Positions 9,810 through 18,537 of a stretch of 64,000 bases of DNA are shown piece after piece (the first letter of the stretch is position 1; every line of letters starts with the position of its first letter). The notes under the pieces were generated by a model. It saw only the letters and a program-made list of their open reading frames with translations, had not been told where the DNA came from and made no database searches. The position numbers and the translations under genes are program-made. This stretch comes from G965267335 sp965267335. GTDB taxonomy: Bacteria > Bacteroidota > Bacteroidia > Cytophagales > JAAEPT01. The DNA lies in the NCBI GenBank assembly GCA_965267335.1, contig OZ253953.1, forward strand, positions 2,108,001-2,172,000. Reading direction: 5' to 3'.

Positions 9810-10148
9810 TTAGTTACCCAGGGCAGATTTTCCTGTTTCCCCGGTTCTGATTCTGTGGGCTTCAACCACATCATATACATATAGTCTACCATCACCGATC
9901 ACTCCGGTCTTAGCAGTTTCTATGATTTTTTGTACAACGGTTTCTAGGTTCTCGCTAAGAACGATTTCAAGTTTGGTACGGGCAATTGCACCCATATCAT
10001 AAACATGACCTCTGTACACTGCTTCTTTCTTCTGGGCGCCAACAGCTTTTACATCTGAGAATGTGAAGAATTCAATCCCTGCTTCCATGATTGCATCCTT
10101 CACCTCATAGAACTGTGATGTCCTGATAATAGCTTCAATTTTTTTCAT
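9810..10148 (-). CDS. glnK: Nitrogen regulatory protein PII
   Basis: The 112-residue length is standard for PII. The start MKKIEAIIR, the T-loop with YRGHVY (Tyr50 aligns with the uridylylated Tyr51 of enteric PII), and the B/C-loop KTGVIGDGRLYVYDV are all visible. The core part KLEIV is normal, but the T-loop sequence AVGAQKKEAVYRG departs from the enteric GRQKG version. It senses 2-oxoglutarate and ATP/ADP and gates the ammonium transporter encoded 45 bp downstream. Linkage to amtB argues for a GlnK-type role. No uridylyltransferase gene is visible in the window, so modification is unproven. Confidence 0.93.
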   Translation of the reverse strand: MKKIEAIIRTSQFYEVKDAIMEAGIEFFTFSDVKAVGAQKKEAVYRGHVYDMGAIARTKLEIVLSENLETVVQKIIETAKTGVIGDGRLYVYDVVEAHRIRTGETGKSALGN

Positions 10149-10189
10149 TTTTTTAAGGTTTAGTTGATGTCAAATTCCGATTTGATGAC

Positions 10190-10217
10190 TAAACATATAG
10201 AAAATACTCGCATCAAA
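10190..10217 (-). promoter_or_regulatory. Candidate glnK-amtB promoter
   Basis: On the minus strand a TTTG (10217-10214) is followed after 16 bases by TATGTTTA (10197-10190). This is a 7/8 match to the Bacteroidota -7 element TAnnTTTG, about 40 bp upstream of glnK. The spacing is slightly short. Confidence 0.3.
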
Positions 10218-10982
10218 AAAAATTAATAATGTAAAATTATTCACATACGCGAAATTTCCTCTTATCGCATTATTGAATATTGGAAAAGTACAATTATGGA
10301 ATTTAAATTCAGAAATTTTTCTTCTTTTTTGACTCTTGTTGATTTGAGTTTTTGCGGTAACCAAACTCTGTCTGGTGGAGTTAATTGCACTTCGGTTAAT
10401 GATTGTATTTTTTAAATGAATAAATATAAATTATTATAATTAGAATAGATAGATGGTATATTGATTGGATTAAATTGTGTTGCCTAAATTGTTTTTTGGT
10501 ACTGACTTGTTAAAATGCGACACTTGGTGTTGTGTGAATTACCTGTATTTTTAATTATATATAGGTATAAAAATTATTAAAAATATTCTATGTTTAGAAT
10601 GTTTGATAATTGCCTTTTTTGTTGACCTTTTTATTAAAAATATTCTATTTATTACATGTAAATTCAGTCCGTTTTTCACTAAGAAATAGAACGCAGATTT
10701 GTGGAAAATAAAATGATACTTTATTAAGATTTTTTAAGGCTACTTCCGTCCAGCTGTGACCTGGATGGTATGGAGTTTCTTTGCAAACCTGACTATAATT
10801 TTGACTTTATTTGGATGGGGATTAAGTGACTTGTGATTTAATTTTCATGATATGGAACGAGGAATAAAAATCTGCTATTTTATGTTTAATAGCTCAAATT
10901 ATGTGTTTTTTAAGTGTCTTATCATTTTTTAAAATATCCGTATTTCTACGGATAAATTTCACCCAATTCTTTCGTGTTCATT
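10218..10982. other. Long AT-rich divergent intergenic region between glnK and the glycan locus
   Basis: No convincing coding sequence is seen here. Notable items are two identical 18-base copies of TTATTAAAAATATTCTAT (10574-10591 and 10631-10648, 57 bp apart) and a GC-richer hairpin at 10746-10768 (CCGTCCAG / CTGGATGG, one G-T pair) without a T-run. The length and AT-richness suggest a regulated divergent promoter region. Confidence 0.5.
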
Positions 10983-11011
10983 TTTGTACTATCCAGATTT
11001 TCGTACTTTAG
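10983..11011 (+). promoter_or_regulatory. Candidate promoter of the 11-18 kb glycan locus
   Basis: TTTG (10983-10986), 17 bases, then TACTTTAG (11004-11011), a 7/8 match to TAnnTTTG. This would give a transcript start near 11018 and a 5' leader of about 58 bases before the ATG at 11076. Confidence 0.45.
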
Positions 11012-11075
11012 CGATGAAGATGTTGAGGGTACACCAGTTCTGTTGTGGCTCTCACCTTACTAACAAACCCAAGAA

Positions 11076-13223
11076 ATGCCTGTAAGAAAGATTTTATTAG
11101 CTATGTTGCCCATAGTTATATTGAAGGTAACAACTTCAATTGGTGGCGACAGTCTTGAACTTAAGAAGAGTACCCTGTTATATAAAGGCAATCTAAAGTC
11201 ATACGGACTGGAGATTAACGATGCATTAAAGGTACAGGATGAAAAAGATACCAAAGCCAGATTTCAAAAATTAAGATATTCCGGATATTCCAGACTCTGG
11301 ATGATCTACAGAGATTTGGACAAAGCATATGATGATGTTCCTCTCGAAGGTATGTCCGTGCCAATTACACTTACACAGGATGATGGTGCTAATGAGCCAC
11401 TATTACTAATAAGGATGGAGGCAAACCCCACTCCTAAGACCTGGTTTCAGATGGAATGGTCCTTTGATAACCGTTTTCTAAGGTCTACTACTCAAACAGA
11501 TGCTAAAGGATATTTTGCAAAGGTTTATCGTATTTTTCAATTCAAAGGAACCACTTACTCAAACTTTGGTACGTTCAAACTTACTGCTGGTGGAGGTGTT
11601 AACTGGTTTAAGTTAAGTCCATTCACAATGTGGAATTACCAGTACCGTGATGATATGTTTGAGCGTTATCCCTGGGAGCCTGAAGGTCACGATTTTGGAC
11701 GATATGATGCCTTTTATAGTTTAGGAGACATACCTCGGGACCAGAGATGGGGGAATAGAGGTACACAAGGATTTATTTTAGAGGCTGAAGGTTTGCCTGG
11801 AGGTTTCAACGCTGCGATCTTGTACGGAAAGAACGAAAATAGTGGAGGATTCCAGAGTTACCTGGAGCGTGTTCCTCAGAATATGTTATCCGGTAGAGTT
11901 GATAAAAGAATAGGTGCTCATACTTTTGGTGTTAACTATTTTGATCAGTATGGTTATGATGAAAACTACGCCAACCGCCAGGTTTGGACCGTTGGAGGAG
12001 AAGATTACAAAATTGAGCAGAACCGAACCAGCCAAAAAATAATCACAGCCGATGGACGAGTTAATCTGAATGGTGTTAAAATATTCACTGAACTTGGTGC
12101 TGGTTCGTATTTGAGCAATTCATATATACACGAGGACACAATTACAAGTGGTGCTGTAAAGTATAGCGAAGACACGACAGCATTTACTCGCTTTAAAAGA
12201 GAGTGGTCGGCTTTAGGGTACCTGGAGTTCGAGTTTTCTAAGGATTTAACCAAGTTACCAATCAAATTAGGTTTATACAGCATTGGTAAAGGAGCGGTTA
12301 ATAATACCAGTACAATTTTCAATACTTCAATTGAGAGTATCAAACAAGGTCCAACACAGCCGCAGTCAAACAATACGACATACTTCGATGGTATGGTTAA
12401 TCAGATTGGTCAGCTTCCAAACAACCGTAGAGGGTTCAACCTGAAAACACACGGTAAGGTCAGCAAGCTGAAGTATGAGGTCGCCTATGAAACTTCGCAA
12501 GAGATTGAGAACCTATATGGAGATACAAGAAATGGGGCAAGAGCTGGAACAGGAGCTTCTGATGCAGCCAGGACTGGTTACACAAACTCTATAACCTTCC
12601 ATCACTGGGCCAATCAGCTTGCGCGTTCAAGGTTTGCCTACTTCCAGAGGTTTGCGGGTAACACAGGGCGTGAGCACAATGTCTATAGAAGAAGCTTTAC
12701 TAATCTTGCAATTACTGATACAGCTGTAGATTACAAGAAATCATTCACAACCATTGATCTGACAATGAAGTACAAGTTGAGATTCCTGAAGAAGGAAATG
12801 ATTCTTGCCATGTTCGGTCAGTATAGCTCGGTGTCTGAAGATATGTTTGCTCCAAAATTAAACGATGATGCATTCCTAAGATACCGATATGTTGAACTTA
12901 TGGCCTTCTATGCGCTACACCCTAAGCTTACAGTTATAGGATTTGGAGCTGTTGAAGGAGCAAAAGGTAATATGAGAACAGAATTAGCCGACCCTACAAC
13001 CGGTCAACTAATTACAGATGCAAATGGAGCCCCTACTTATGACGCTAATGGTAAGCCAATGGATCAGTCAGGGTATGGTTTCGGAATTGGATGTGATTAC
13101 AATTTCGCAAACCGGGCTAGTTTACATTATCGTCACCGTTGGTATGCTCACAGCGATGTGAATTTTACTGATGATGAATTTGAAGGACAAGAAGTTACAA
13201 TTGAATTAAAAGTATTCTTTTAA
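11076..13223 (+). CDS. Outer-membrane beta-barrel protein of unrecognised family
   Basis: The 715-residue protein has an N-terminal hydrophobic export signal (about 1-22). Alternating hydrophobic strands and many aromatic girdle residues follow, and it ends with a Phe-terminated strand (TIELKVFF) as expected for BAM-inserted barrels. No TonB box or plug domain is visible, so it is not a SusC-type receptor. It contains many Trp/Tyr-rich loops (about 150-250, for example WNYQYRDDMFERYPWEPEG), which are plausible glycan-facing surfaces. It is the first gene of a tight same-strand run with a second barrel 11 bp downstream, lipoproteins and modular binding-like proteins, which suggests a role in polysaccharide uptake or enzyme display. 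The family was not recognised. Confidence 0.7.
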   Translation: MPVRKILLAMLPIVILKVTTSIGGDSLELKKSTLLYKGNLKSYGLEINDALKVQDEKDTKARFQKLRYSGYSRLWMIYRDLDKAYDDVPLEGMSVPITLTQDDGANEPLLLIRMEANPTPKTWFQMEWSFDNRFLRSTTQTDAKGYFAKVYRIFQFKGTTYSNFGTFKLTAGGGVNWFKLSPFTMWNYQYRDDMFERYPWEPEGHDFGRYDAFYSLGDIPRDQRWGNRGTQGFILEAEGLPGGFNAAILYGKNENSGGFQSYLERVPQNMLSGRVDKRIGAHTFGVNYFDQYGYDENYANRQVWTVGGEDYKIEQNRTSQKIITADGRVNLNGVKIFTELGAGSYLSNSYIHEDTITSGAVKYSEDTTAFTRFKREWSALGYLEFEFSKDLTKLPIKLGLYSIGKGAVNNTSTIFNTSIESIKQGPTQPQSNNTTYFDGMVNQIGQLPNNRRGFNLKTHGKVSKLKYEVAYETSQEIENLYGDTRNGARAGTGASDAARTGYTNSITFHHWANQLARSRFAYFQRFAGNTGREHNVYRRSFTNLAITDTAVDYKKSFTTIDLTMKYKLRFLKKEMILAMFGQYSSVSEDMFAPKLNDDAFLRYRYVELMAFYALHPKLTVIGFGAVEGAKGNMRTELADPTTGQLITDANGAPTYDANGKPMDQSGYGFGIGCDYNFANRASLHYRHRWYAHSDVNFTDDEFEGQEVTIELKVFF

Positions 13224-13234
13224 AAAGAAGAAGA

Positions 13235-14962
13235 ATGAATAGAAAATTATTCTTAGCAGCAGCTCTATCAATAGGGGTATATTTTAATATCAACGCACAG
13301 CAGGTATGGTTTACCGGGCTGGGTAGGGCAGTAGTACAAAATGACGACTTTAAAGATGCGGTGACCGATACAGCGGTCGGCAAAGCAACCGGGGGTTATA
13401 CCTTATTCGATCTTGGAGTAAATGCACAACAAGGACAAAGCCTCAAGGCGCATGTGATCTTGCGTCTGAGAAACGAGTTTGGTGGGTTTTTCGGAGATGG
13501 TAGCGCATTTGAGTTTAGACAAATGAGACTGGAAGGACTTATCGGTCGTATCGTGAAGTATGAGATAGGTGACCTTGACGTTGCTTTGACTCCTTATACT
13601 ATTCATAACTACGATGAAATTTATAACGACTACGAATCAGAGTTGTTCAGGATTAAAAGAGATGTTGTCAACTATGAAAACTTCTATACTGACAACAACA
13701 CTTGGCGGATGCAAGGTGTAAATGCCTTCACGACCCTTAAATTTGACTCGAAGGCAGTTGAATCGCTAGGCATTCGTGCATTTGGTAACAGAATTATCGC
13801 ATCAGACTTCAGTACTTATCCTGACCGATGGTTATTTGGAGGTAGATTGGACCTTACTCAAAGTGATAAATTCAGAATTGGAGCCAACATGGTCAATATA
13901 TCTGATATCGCAGGAGTATTGAAAAATGCCTCAACCTTTGACTATGACAATACTGTTATTACCTCTGATCTGGAAGCAACTTTAGATAAGGAGAAAGTCA
14001 AAGTTCAGTTGACTGGTGAATTTGGAATCTCTGATTACACAGTGGTTGAGACTACCAGTGATTCTTCCACCCAGATCGATGATTTCTTCTTTGATGCAGG
14101 CGTTAAAGGAACCTACAAGCCACTTAATATTACATTAGGAGTATCCTACAGAAATGTTGGAGCAGACTTTAACAGCCCCGGAGCACAATCAAGAAGAATT
14201 ACACCGGCTCTTGATGCAGATAACTCTGTATTCCCTACCTACCTGGATGGATCTACAGGACGATCTATAACCCTGTTTGACAGATATAGTCAGGAAGTTG
14301 GGATGTATAACCGAGGTTTGACAACGACTTTAGCAGCCTTTTTACCTCAATACAACAATGTAACACCTTATGGTATCGCAACGGCTAACAGAAAGGGACT
14401 TACTATTGATGCGGGATATGAGCACCCTGAAGAATTTGCTAAGGTCGATGTAAAAGCACAAATGCTGTCAGAGATCAATGGAGAAGGAACTGTTGGAGGT
14501 GATGACGCGCTAAGGAACTTTACCGCACTAAACGCTGGTTTTAGAGTTAACATAGGTAAAATCATTGGATGGGAAAAAACAGTAGCTGTGAACTATGGAT
14601 TGAGATACGAAAGCACTACTAGAGAAACCAACCCTGTTGATTTCGTAAGTACGCTTATTGATGCTGGTCTGGATATCGAAGCCCTTAAGAAGTTTAACCT
14701 TCTCTTAGGTTATAAATACCTGGGAGCGAAAGGAGATGAATTCATAGCTCAACGCAATGAGTTTAATCAAATTACAGGATTCTCTCAGTATGCTGGTTTC
14801 GATATTCAAGAAAGCGTTGTTGCGATTGGTGCGAAGTATTCATTTAGTAAAAACGCATTCTTCTCAGTAAATGGTCAAATGGTGAACTTCAAGGATAACA
14901 CAGATACTGATCCGGAGTTTGACATCAATCAGATTTACTTCATTTACTCACAGAAGTTTTAG
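13235..14962 (+). CDS. Second outer-membrane beta-barrel protein of the glycan locus
   Basis: The 575-residue protein has a signal peptide (about 1-21, ending NINAQ), a long series of amphipathic strands, and a C-terminal Phe (IYFIYSQKF) matching the barrel-assembly signal. There is no TonB box or plug. The opening (VWFTGLGRAVVQND) and the repeated KxxxGxxY strand pattern resemble porin-like barrels, but I could not place it in a named family. It begins 11 bp after the preceding barrel and 19 bp before a lipoprotein, so co-transcription is near certain. The pair may form a passive or TonB-independent import route, which is inference. Confidence 0.7.
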   Translation: MNRKLFLAAALSIGVYFNINAQQVWFTGLGRAVVQNDDFKDAVTDTAVGKATGGYTLFDLGVNAQQGQSLKAHVILRLRNEFGGFFGDGSAFEFRQMRLEGLIGRIVKYEIGDLDVALTPYTIHNYDEIYNDYESELFRIKRDVVNYENFYTDNNTWRMQGVNAFTTLKFDSKAVESLGIRAFGNRIIASDFSTYPDRWLFGGRLDLTQSDKFRIGANMVNISDIAGVLKNASTFDYDNTVITSDLEATLDKEKVKVQLTGEFGISDYTVVETTSDSSTQIDDFFFDAGVKGTYKPLNITLGVSYRNVGADFNSPGAQSRRITPALDADNSVFPTYLDGSTGRSITLFDRYSQEVGMYNRGLTTTLAAFLPQYNNVTPYGIATANRKGLTIDAGYEHPEEFAKVDVKAQMLSEINGEGTVGGDDALRNFTALNAGFRVNIGKIIGWEKTVAVNYGLRYESTTRETNPVDFVSTLIDAGLDIEALKKFNLLLGYKYLGAKGDEFIAQRNEFNQITGFSQYAGFDIQESVVAIGAKYSFSKNAFFSVNGQMVNFKDNTDTDPEFDINQIYFIYSQKF

Positions 14963-14981
14963 TAAAACATTAATTTAAATT

Positions 14982-16013
14982 ATGAAAGCGATTTCGAAAT
15001 ATCTGTACTCTCGCCTTCGTTTACTTTCTATAATTGGAATAGTAGCAGCTTTATCCTTCGGGTGTAAGAGAAGTGGTGAGATTAATGGACCTCAGTATAT
15101 TACTGCACCAGAAGGATTTGAGGTAGTAGGCAATAGTTTTATGGCCTCCAAGGCTTCCGTGGATTTTTCGGGAGGTACAGATAGTATTTCTTTTCATGCC
15201 AGTTTTTCACATGAGGTATCGTGGATTGTTACATTAACAGGACAGACTTCGGGAGCAGAAATGGTCATTGAAGGACTTTCCAGTTCAATTGATGGATCAA
15301 ACTGCGTGTGGTGGACCGGTGGACATACCGGAACCTTCTTTTTTGAAGATGGGGAAACGGTTACAGCAACATTGAGTTTTTTAGGTTCTTCATTGAATAT
15401 TAGCGACTCATTTGTACTTACAGCAGGACGAGATTGGAGCACCAAGGCCAATTTGATTCTACCAAATAATAATGGATTCGAACTCAATTTCACGGGATGG
15501 TTTGAGTATAATGCTCCACTAAATGAAATTGTTACAGTACCTTCAGCTGTTGAGGGAACGAATTGTGTATACATATTTGGAAATGGAGCACCTGACTTTG
15601 TCACTGGTATAGGAACGCCTCCAGGTACTTTTGCTGGTGTTCCTGCAGATCCGGATTCTGTATATGTTAACTTATATGTGTACGGAACGGGTAATCCAAA
15701 CGCATTTGTATCATATCAGTTTAAGGAGGCTGATAAAGATGAGGCTGACCTGAATTATGGAGATGCTACCGATGATGCCTGGGAGGCCAGAATCACCTTG
15801 GATTTTACTGGTTGGAAGTTATTTTCTTTCAAATATTCTCAGCTTACCGCAAGTGAGGCCGCAGATTTCGGTGGTAGTGGAAATAAAGTTCATGAGCCGG
15901 ATCGTATCAAGGTTATTCAGGTCGGGTTGCAAACAACCTTATCTCAATATGCTGAGGTTTACTTTGATTACCCCACGATTACAATCAACGGACCATTTGA
16001 TCCGTCAATCTAA
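14982..16013 (+). CDS. Lipoprotein with predicted beta-sandwich glycan-binding domains
   Basis: The 343-residue protein has a signal with a lipobox-like end at LSFGC near residue 28, giving a lipid-anchored protein. The N-terminal half (about 45-150) looks Ig-like (SHEVSWIVTLTG, NCVWWTGG). The C-terminal half (about 160-340) resembles a jelly-roll module (VYVNLYVYGTGN, FTGWKLFSFKYSQL, VYFDYPTI). The WW pair and final FDxxxI strand recall the modules of the next two genes. It is probably a surface lipoprotein binding polysaccharide, in the role SusE/F-type proteins play elsewhere, although not evidently homologous to them. Confidence 0.6.
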   Translation: MKAISKYLYSRLRLLSIIGIVAALSFGCKRSGEINGPQYITAPEGFEVVGNSFMASKASVDFSGGTDSISFHASFSHEVSWIVTLTGQTSGAEMVIEGLSSSIDGSNCVWWTGGHTGTFFFEDGETVTATLSFLGSSLNISDSFVLTAGRDWSTKANLILPNNNGFELNFTGWFEYNAPLNEIVTVPSAVEGTNCVYIFGNGAPDFVTGIGTPPGTFAGVPADPDSVYVNLYVYGTGNPNAFVSYQFKEADKDEADLNYGDATDDAWEARITLDFTGWKLFSFKYSQLTASEAADFGGSGNKVHEPDRIKVIQVGLQTTLSQYAEVYFDYPTITINGPFDPSI

Positions 16014-16032
16014 AAAGTATTAGAATAGAATC

Positions 16033-17670
16033 ATGAATAAAGTATTTGTCATATCATTTATGATGGTCACAGCATTCGCACAACAATGTGTGACCTTTGA
16101 AAAACTAACCCTTGATGATACTGATAGCGAATCAGTAGTGGATGAGGATGAAAAAGGGATACCGGCTGTAGCTTTCAAAGGGGGAGACCTCATGAAGGGA
16201 AACTGGTGGACGGGTACCACTGGTGATATGACTTTAAATAATAAAGGGGGAGAATTCGAAATAAAGTGTACTGATATTGGTCCTGCCTACACCCCGCTGG
16301 GTATGGAAATGGGAGCGGTAGATTTTACCGGAGATGTGGTTGTGAGAGTGAAGGCTCGGTCAGAAGGAGATAATACACCTGTGCTCGCCTTACAATTTGA
16401 TGACTTTGAAGGTTATCAGTCCAATGGTGCGCGTCCGACTAAAAGAATTCACATAGGTGATGATTTTAGGGATTATTGTTTCAAAGTGGATAATGATAAA
16501 ATCTGGAGTCAGACCTGGCCTGAAAATCATGGTGTAAATGGAGCATTGATTTCTAAAATTATGTTTTTTCCTAATCCAGGAGGACCTGCCTATACAGGAA
16601 CAATTTATATTAAGGAAATTCAAGTTATCAAAGCCGAGGATGGTTGCGATGAAGAGGAAGTTAAACTAGCTGTAGGAGCCGATGGTGGACCTATCACTGA
16701 TTTCGCAGATGATCAGGGTAGCAAATGGTGGGTTGCTGAAGGGTTTAAAAAATCATTCGTTGAGGCTGATACCGCGGTGAAGTTTGAAGGAAATAATGTT
16801 GGACCGGCCTGGAATGCCTTTGGTACCGGACTTCCGAAGACTATGAATGTAGTGAACGCCAACAAATTACACGTTTGGGCCAAGATTGACGGTGAAGTTC
16901 CTCCCGAATTGAGGATTGACTTGAAGGATCCTGATGGAAATACGACCAACTCGCGACCAGCTACGGTGAGGGTTTATCCGGGGTCAGAATACAAGAAATA
17001 TACTTTCCGTTTTAAGGATCGATTCTTGCAAACATACCCTGATAGAAAAGATGTGGATGGAAGAAGGATTACTGAAATGGTTTGTTTCATCAATGGAGGT
17101 AAGGCGCCATGGACAGGAAGCTTATACATTAAAAAGATGGAATTTGAGTTCACAGGTGAAGTGAAGGATGGCGGAGATGTAGTATTAGAAGAAGACCCGT
17201 CCAATACATTGGTAGACGACTTTAAACAGCCTCTTTACAGCTGGTGGAATGGTGATAAGATTGTGCTTAAGAAAGAAGGTAATTCAATGGCTGTAACAGC
17301 AAACGGAGTAGGAAAAGGAGATGATGGCTTTGGTAGAGCGTTTCAAGCTATTGATTTCACTAAAACGCCAGTGCTAAAGGTAAGTGCTAAAGCTGAAAAA
17401 GACTTAAATCTTAGAATTGACTTGAAAGATATTGATGAAGTGGGAACTAATGCAAAGCCGTTGGTGATGACAATTAAGGCTGGAGAATATCAGGATTATT
17501 ACTTCGATTTTACCGATAGGTTCAATCAACTGACTCCAAAAGAAGCAAAAGTCAACGCTAAAGAAATATTGGAAACAGTTTTCTTTATTAATCCTGACGG
17601 CCCGGCATATTCTGGCAAGCTATTTGTGAAACATATTTCAGCCGTCAAGAAAGACGACATCAAAAAATAA
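16033..17670 (+). CDS. Three-module secreted protein with repeated jelly-roll, CBM-like domains
   Basis: The 545-residue protein has a short signal peptide (about 1-16). Three homologous modules occupy about 20-200, 215-375 and 385-540. Each contains a WW pair (NWWTG, SKWWVAEG, SWWNGDK), a G(P)AxxxxG segment, a central VRVKAR/LRIDLKD strand, a FxD/FDFTDRF strand and a terminal PxxP(W/Y)(T/S)G(T/S/K)xYIK motif. This layout is typical of carbohydrate-binding beta-sandwiches (compare CBM11 or CIA30-like folds), although the family was not recognised. Modules 2 and 3 are closest to each other and to the next gene. It probably tethers polysaccharide at the cell surface or works with the GH3 enzyme. 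No catalytic residues are apparent. Confidence 0.62.
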   Translation: MNKVFVISFMMVTAFAQQCVTFEKLTLDDTDSESVVDEDEKGIPAVAFKGGDLMKGNWWTGTTGDMTLNNKGGEFEIKCTDIGPAYTPLGMEMGAVDFTGDVVVRVKARSEGDNTPVLALQFDDFEGYQSNGARPTKRIHIGDDFRDYCFKVDNDKIWSQTWPENHGVNGALISKIMFFPNPGGPAYTGTIYIKEIQVIKAEDGCDEEEVKLAVGADGGPITDFADDQGSKWWVAEGFKKSFVEADTAVKFEGNNVGPAWNAFGTGLPKTMNVVNANKLHVWAKIDGEVPPELRIDLKDPDGNTTNSRPATVRVYPGSEYKKYTFRFKDRFLQTYPDRKDVDGRRITEMVCFINGGKAPWTGSLYIKKMEFEFTGEVKDGGDVVLEEDPSNTLVDDFKQPLYSWWNGDKIVLKKEGNSMAVTANGVGKGDDGFGRAFQAIDFTKTPVLKVSAKAEKDLNLRIDLKDIDEVGTNAKPLVMTIKAGEYQDYYFDFTDRFNQLTPKEAKVNAKEILETVFFINPDGPAYSGKLFVKHISAVKKDDIKK

Positions 17671-17688
17671 TTCCAAACCAAAAGATAT

Positions 17689-18237
17689 ATGAAAAAGATA
17701 GCATTTATTGTAGCGACACTTGCTTTCACCATGGCAGGATCGCTAAAAGCACAAAAAGTAATTGATAACTTCGAGAAACCAGGTGTATGGAGCTGGTGGG
17801 GAAGTTCAGCCATCAAAGTAGCTCAGGACGGAGAAAGCTTGAAGGTTTCTATCACAAATGCTGGTGACAAGTCGATAGATAATGGTTACAGCACATTTGG
17901 AAGAGACCACAGTATGCAAACAATCGATTTTTCCGAAACTCCTGTGGTGAAGCTTCAAATTAAATGTGAGAAGGATATCAAAATCAGAATGAATGTTAAG
18001 GATATCGATGATTATGTTAACAATCAGGATAACATTGTTTTGGAAGTAAAAGGAGGTGATGAATACCAGGACCTTTATTTCGATTTTACTGGAAAGTGGA
18101 AGCAAAATTATCCTAACACTGCAGATGTAGACAATGAAGAAATTAAGGAGTTCTTGATTTTTGCTAACCCAGGTGGTGCTCCATGGACAGGTACTTGCTG
18201 GATTGGTGAATTAGCAGTACTTGAAGAGAAGCCTTAG
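17689..18237 (+). CDS. Single-module secreted CBM-like protein
   Basis: The 182-residue protein has a signal peptide (about 1-21, ending SLKAQ). It has one copy of the module seen three times in the preceding gene: FEKPGVWSWWG, MQTIDFSETPV, IRMNVKDIDD, DLYFDFTGKW and GGAPWTGTCWIGEL. It starts 18 bp after the three-module gene, suggesting duplication, and it is followed by a strong terminator that ends the first transcription unit of the locus. Predicted role: secreted or periplasmic polysaccharide binding. Confidence 0.62.
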   Translation: MKKIAFIVATLAFTMAGSLKAQKVIDNFEKPGVWSWWGSSAIKVAQDGESLKVSITNAGDKSIDNGYSTFGRDHSMQTIDFSETPVVKLQIKCEKDIKIRMNVKDIDDYVNNQDNIVLEVKGGDEYQDLYFDFTGKWKQNYPNTADVDNEEIKEFLIFANPGGAPWTGTCWIGELAVLEEKP

Positions 18238-18264
18238 AAATTACTACTTCATAATAGTATTTAG

Positions 18265-18290
18265 ACCCGGACAAAGTTCCGGGTTTTTTT
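18265..18290 (+). terminator. Rho-independent terminator after the CBM-like genes
   Basis: ACCCGGA / TCCGGGT stem with a 6-base loop, followed by seven T, 27 bp after the stop at 18237. Confidence 0.85.
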
Positions 18291-18537
18291 GTGCTTTTTT
18301 ATTGAGTGTGTGATCTAAGTGTACATGAATGTGGGTAACGGTTGTTTTTGTAGATTTAGACCTTTATTTGGTGCTTGGGGAGCTTTTGAAATGTGTTTTA
18401 AGAGCTTTAAATGACTTGCTAAATGATATCGTCAAACACAGTATACCGCAGATTCCCTACATAAATCACAAGCTCCAAAATTGAAAATTACTACCTTAGA
18501 ATTGCGTACTAGAACGAATCCAAATAATGAAATTGTG

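Noticed and set aside
10170..10364. Short minus-strand open frame upstream of glnK
   Set aside because: AT-driven, no homology-like motifs, and it lies over the likely glnK promoter.
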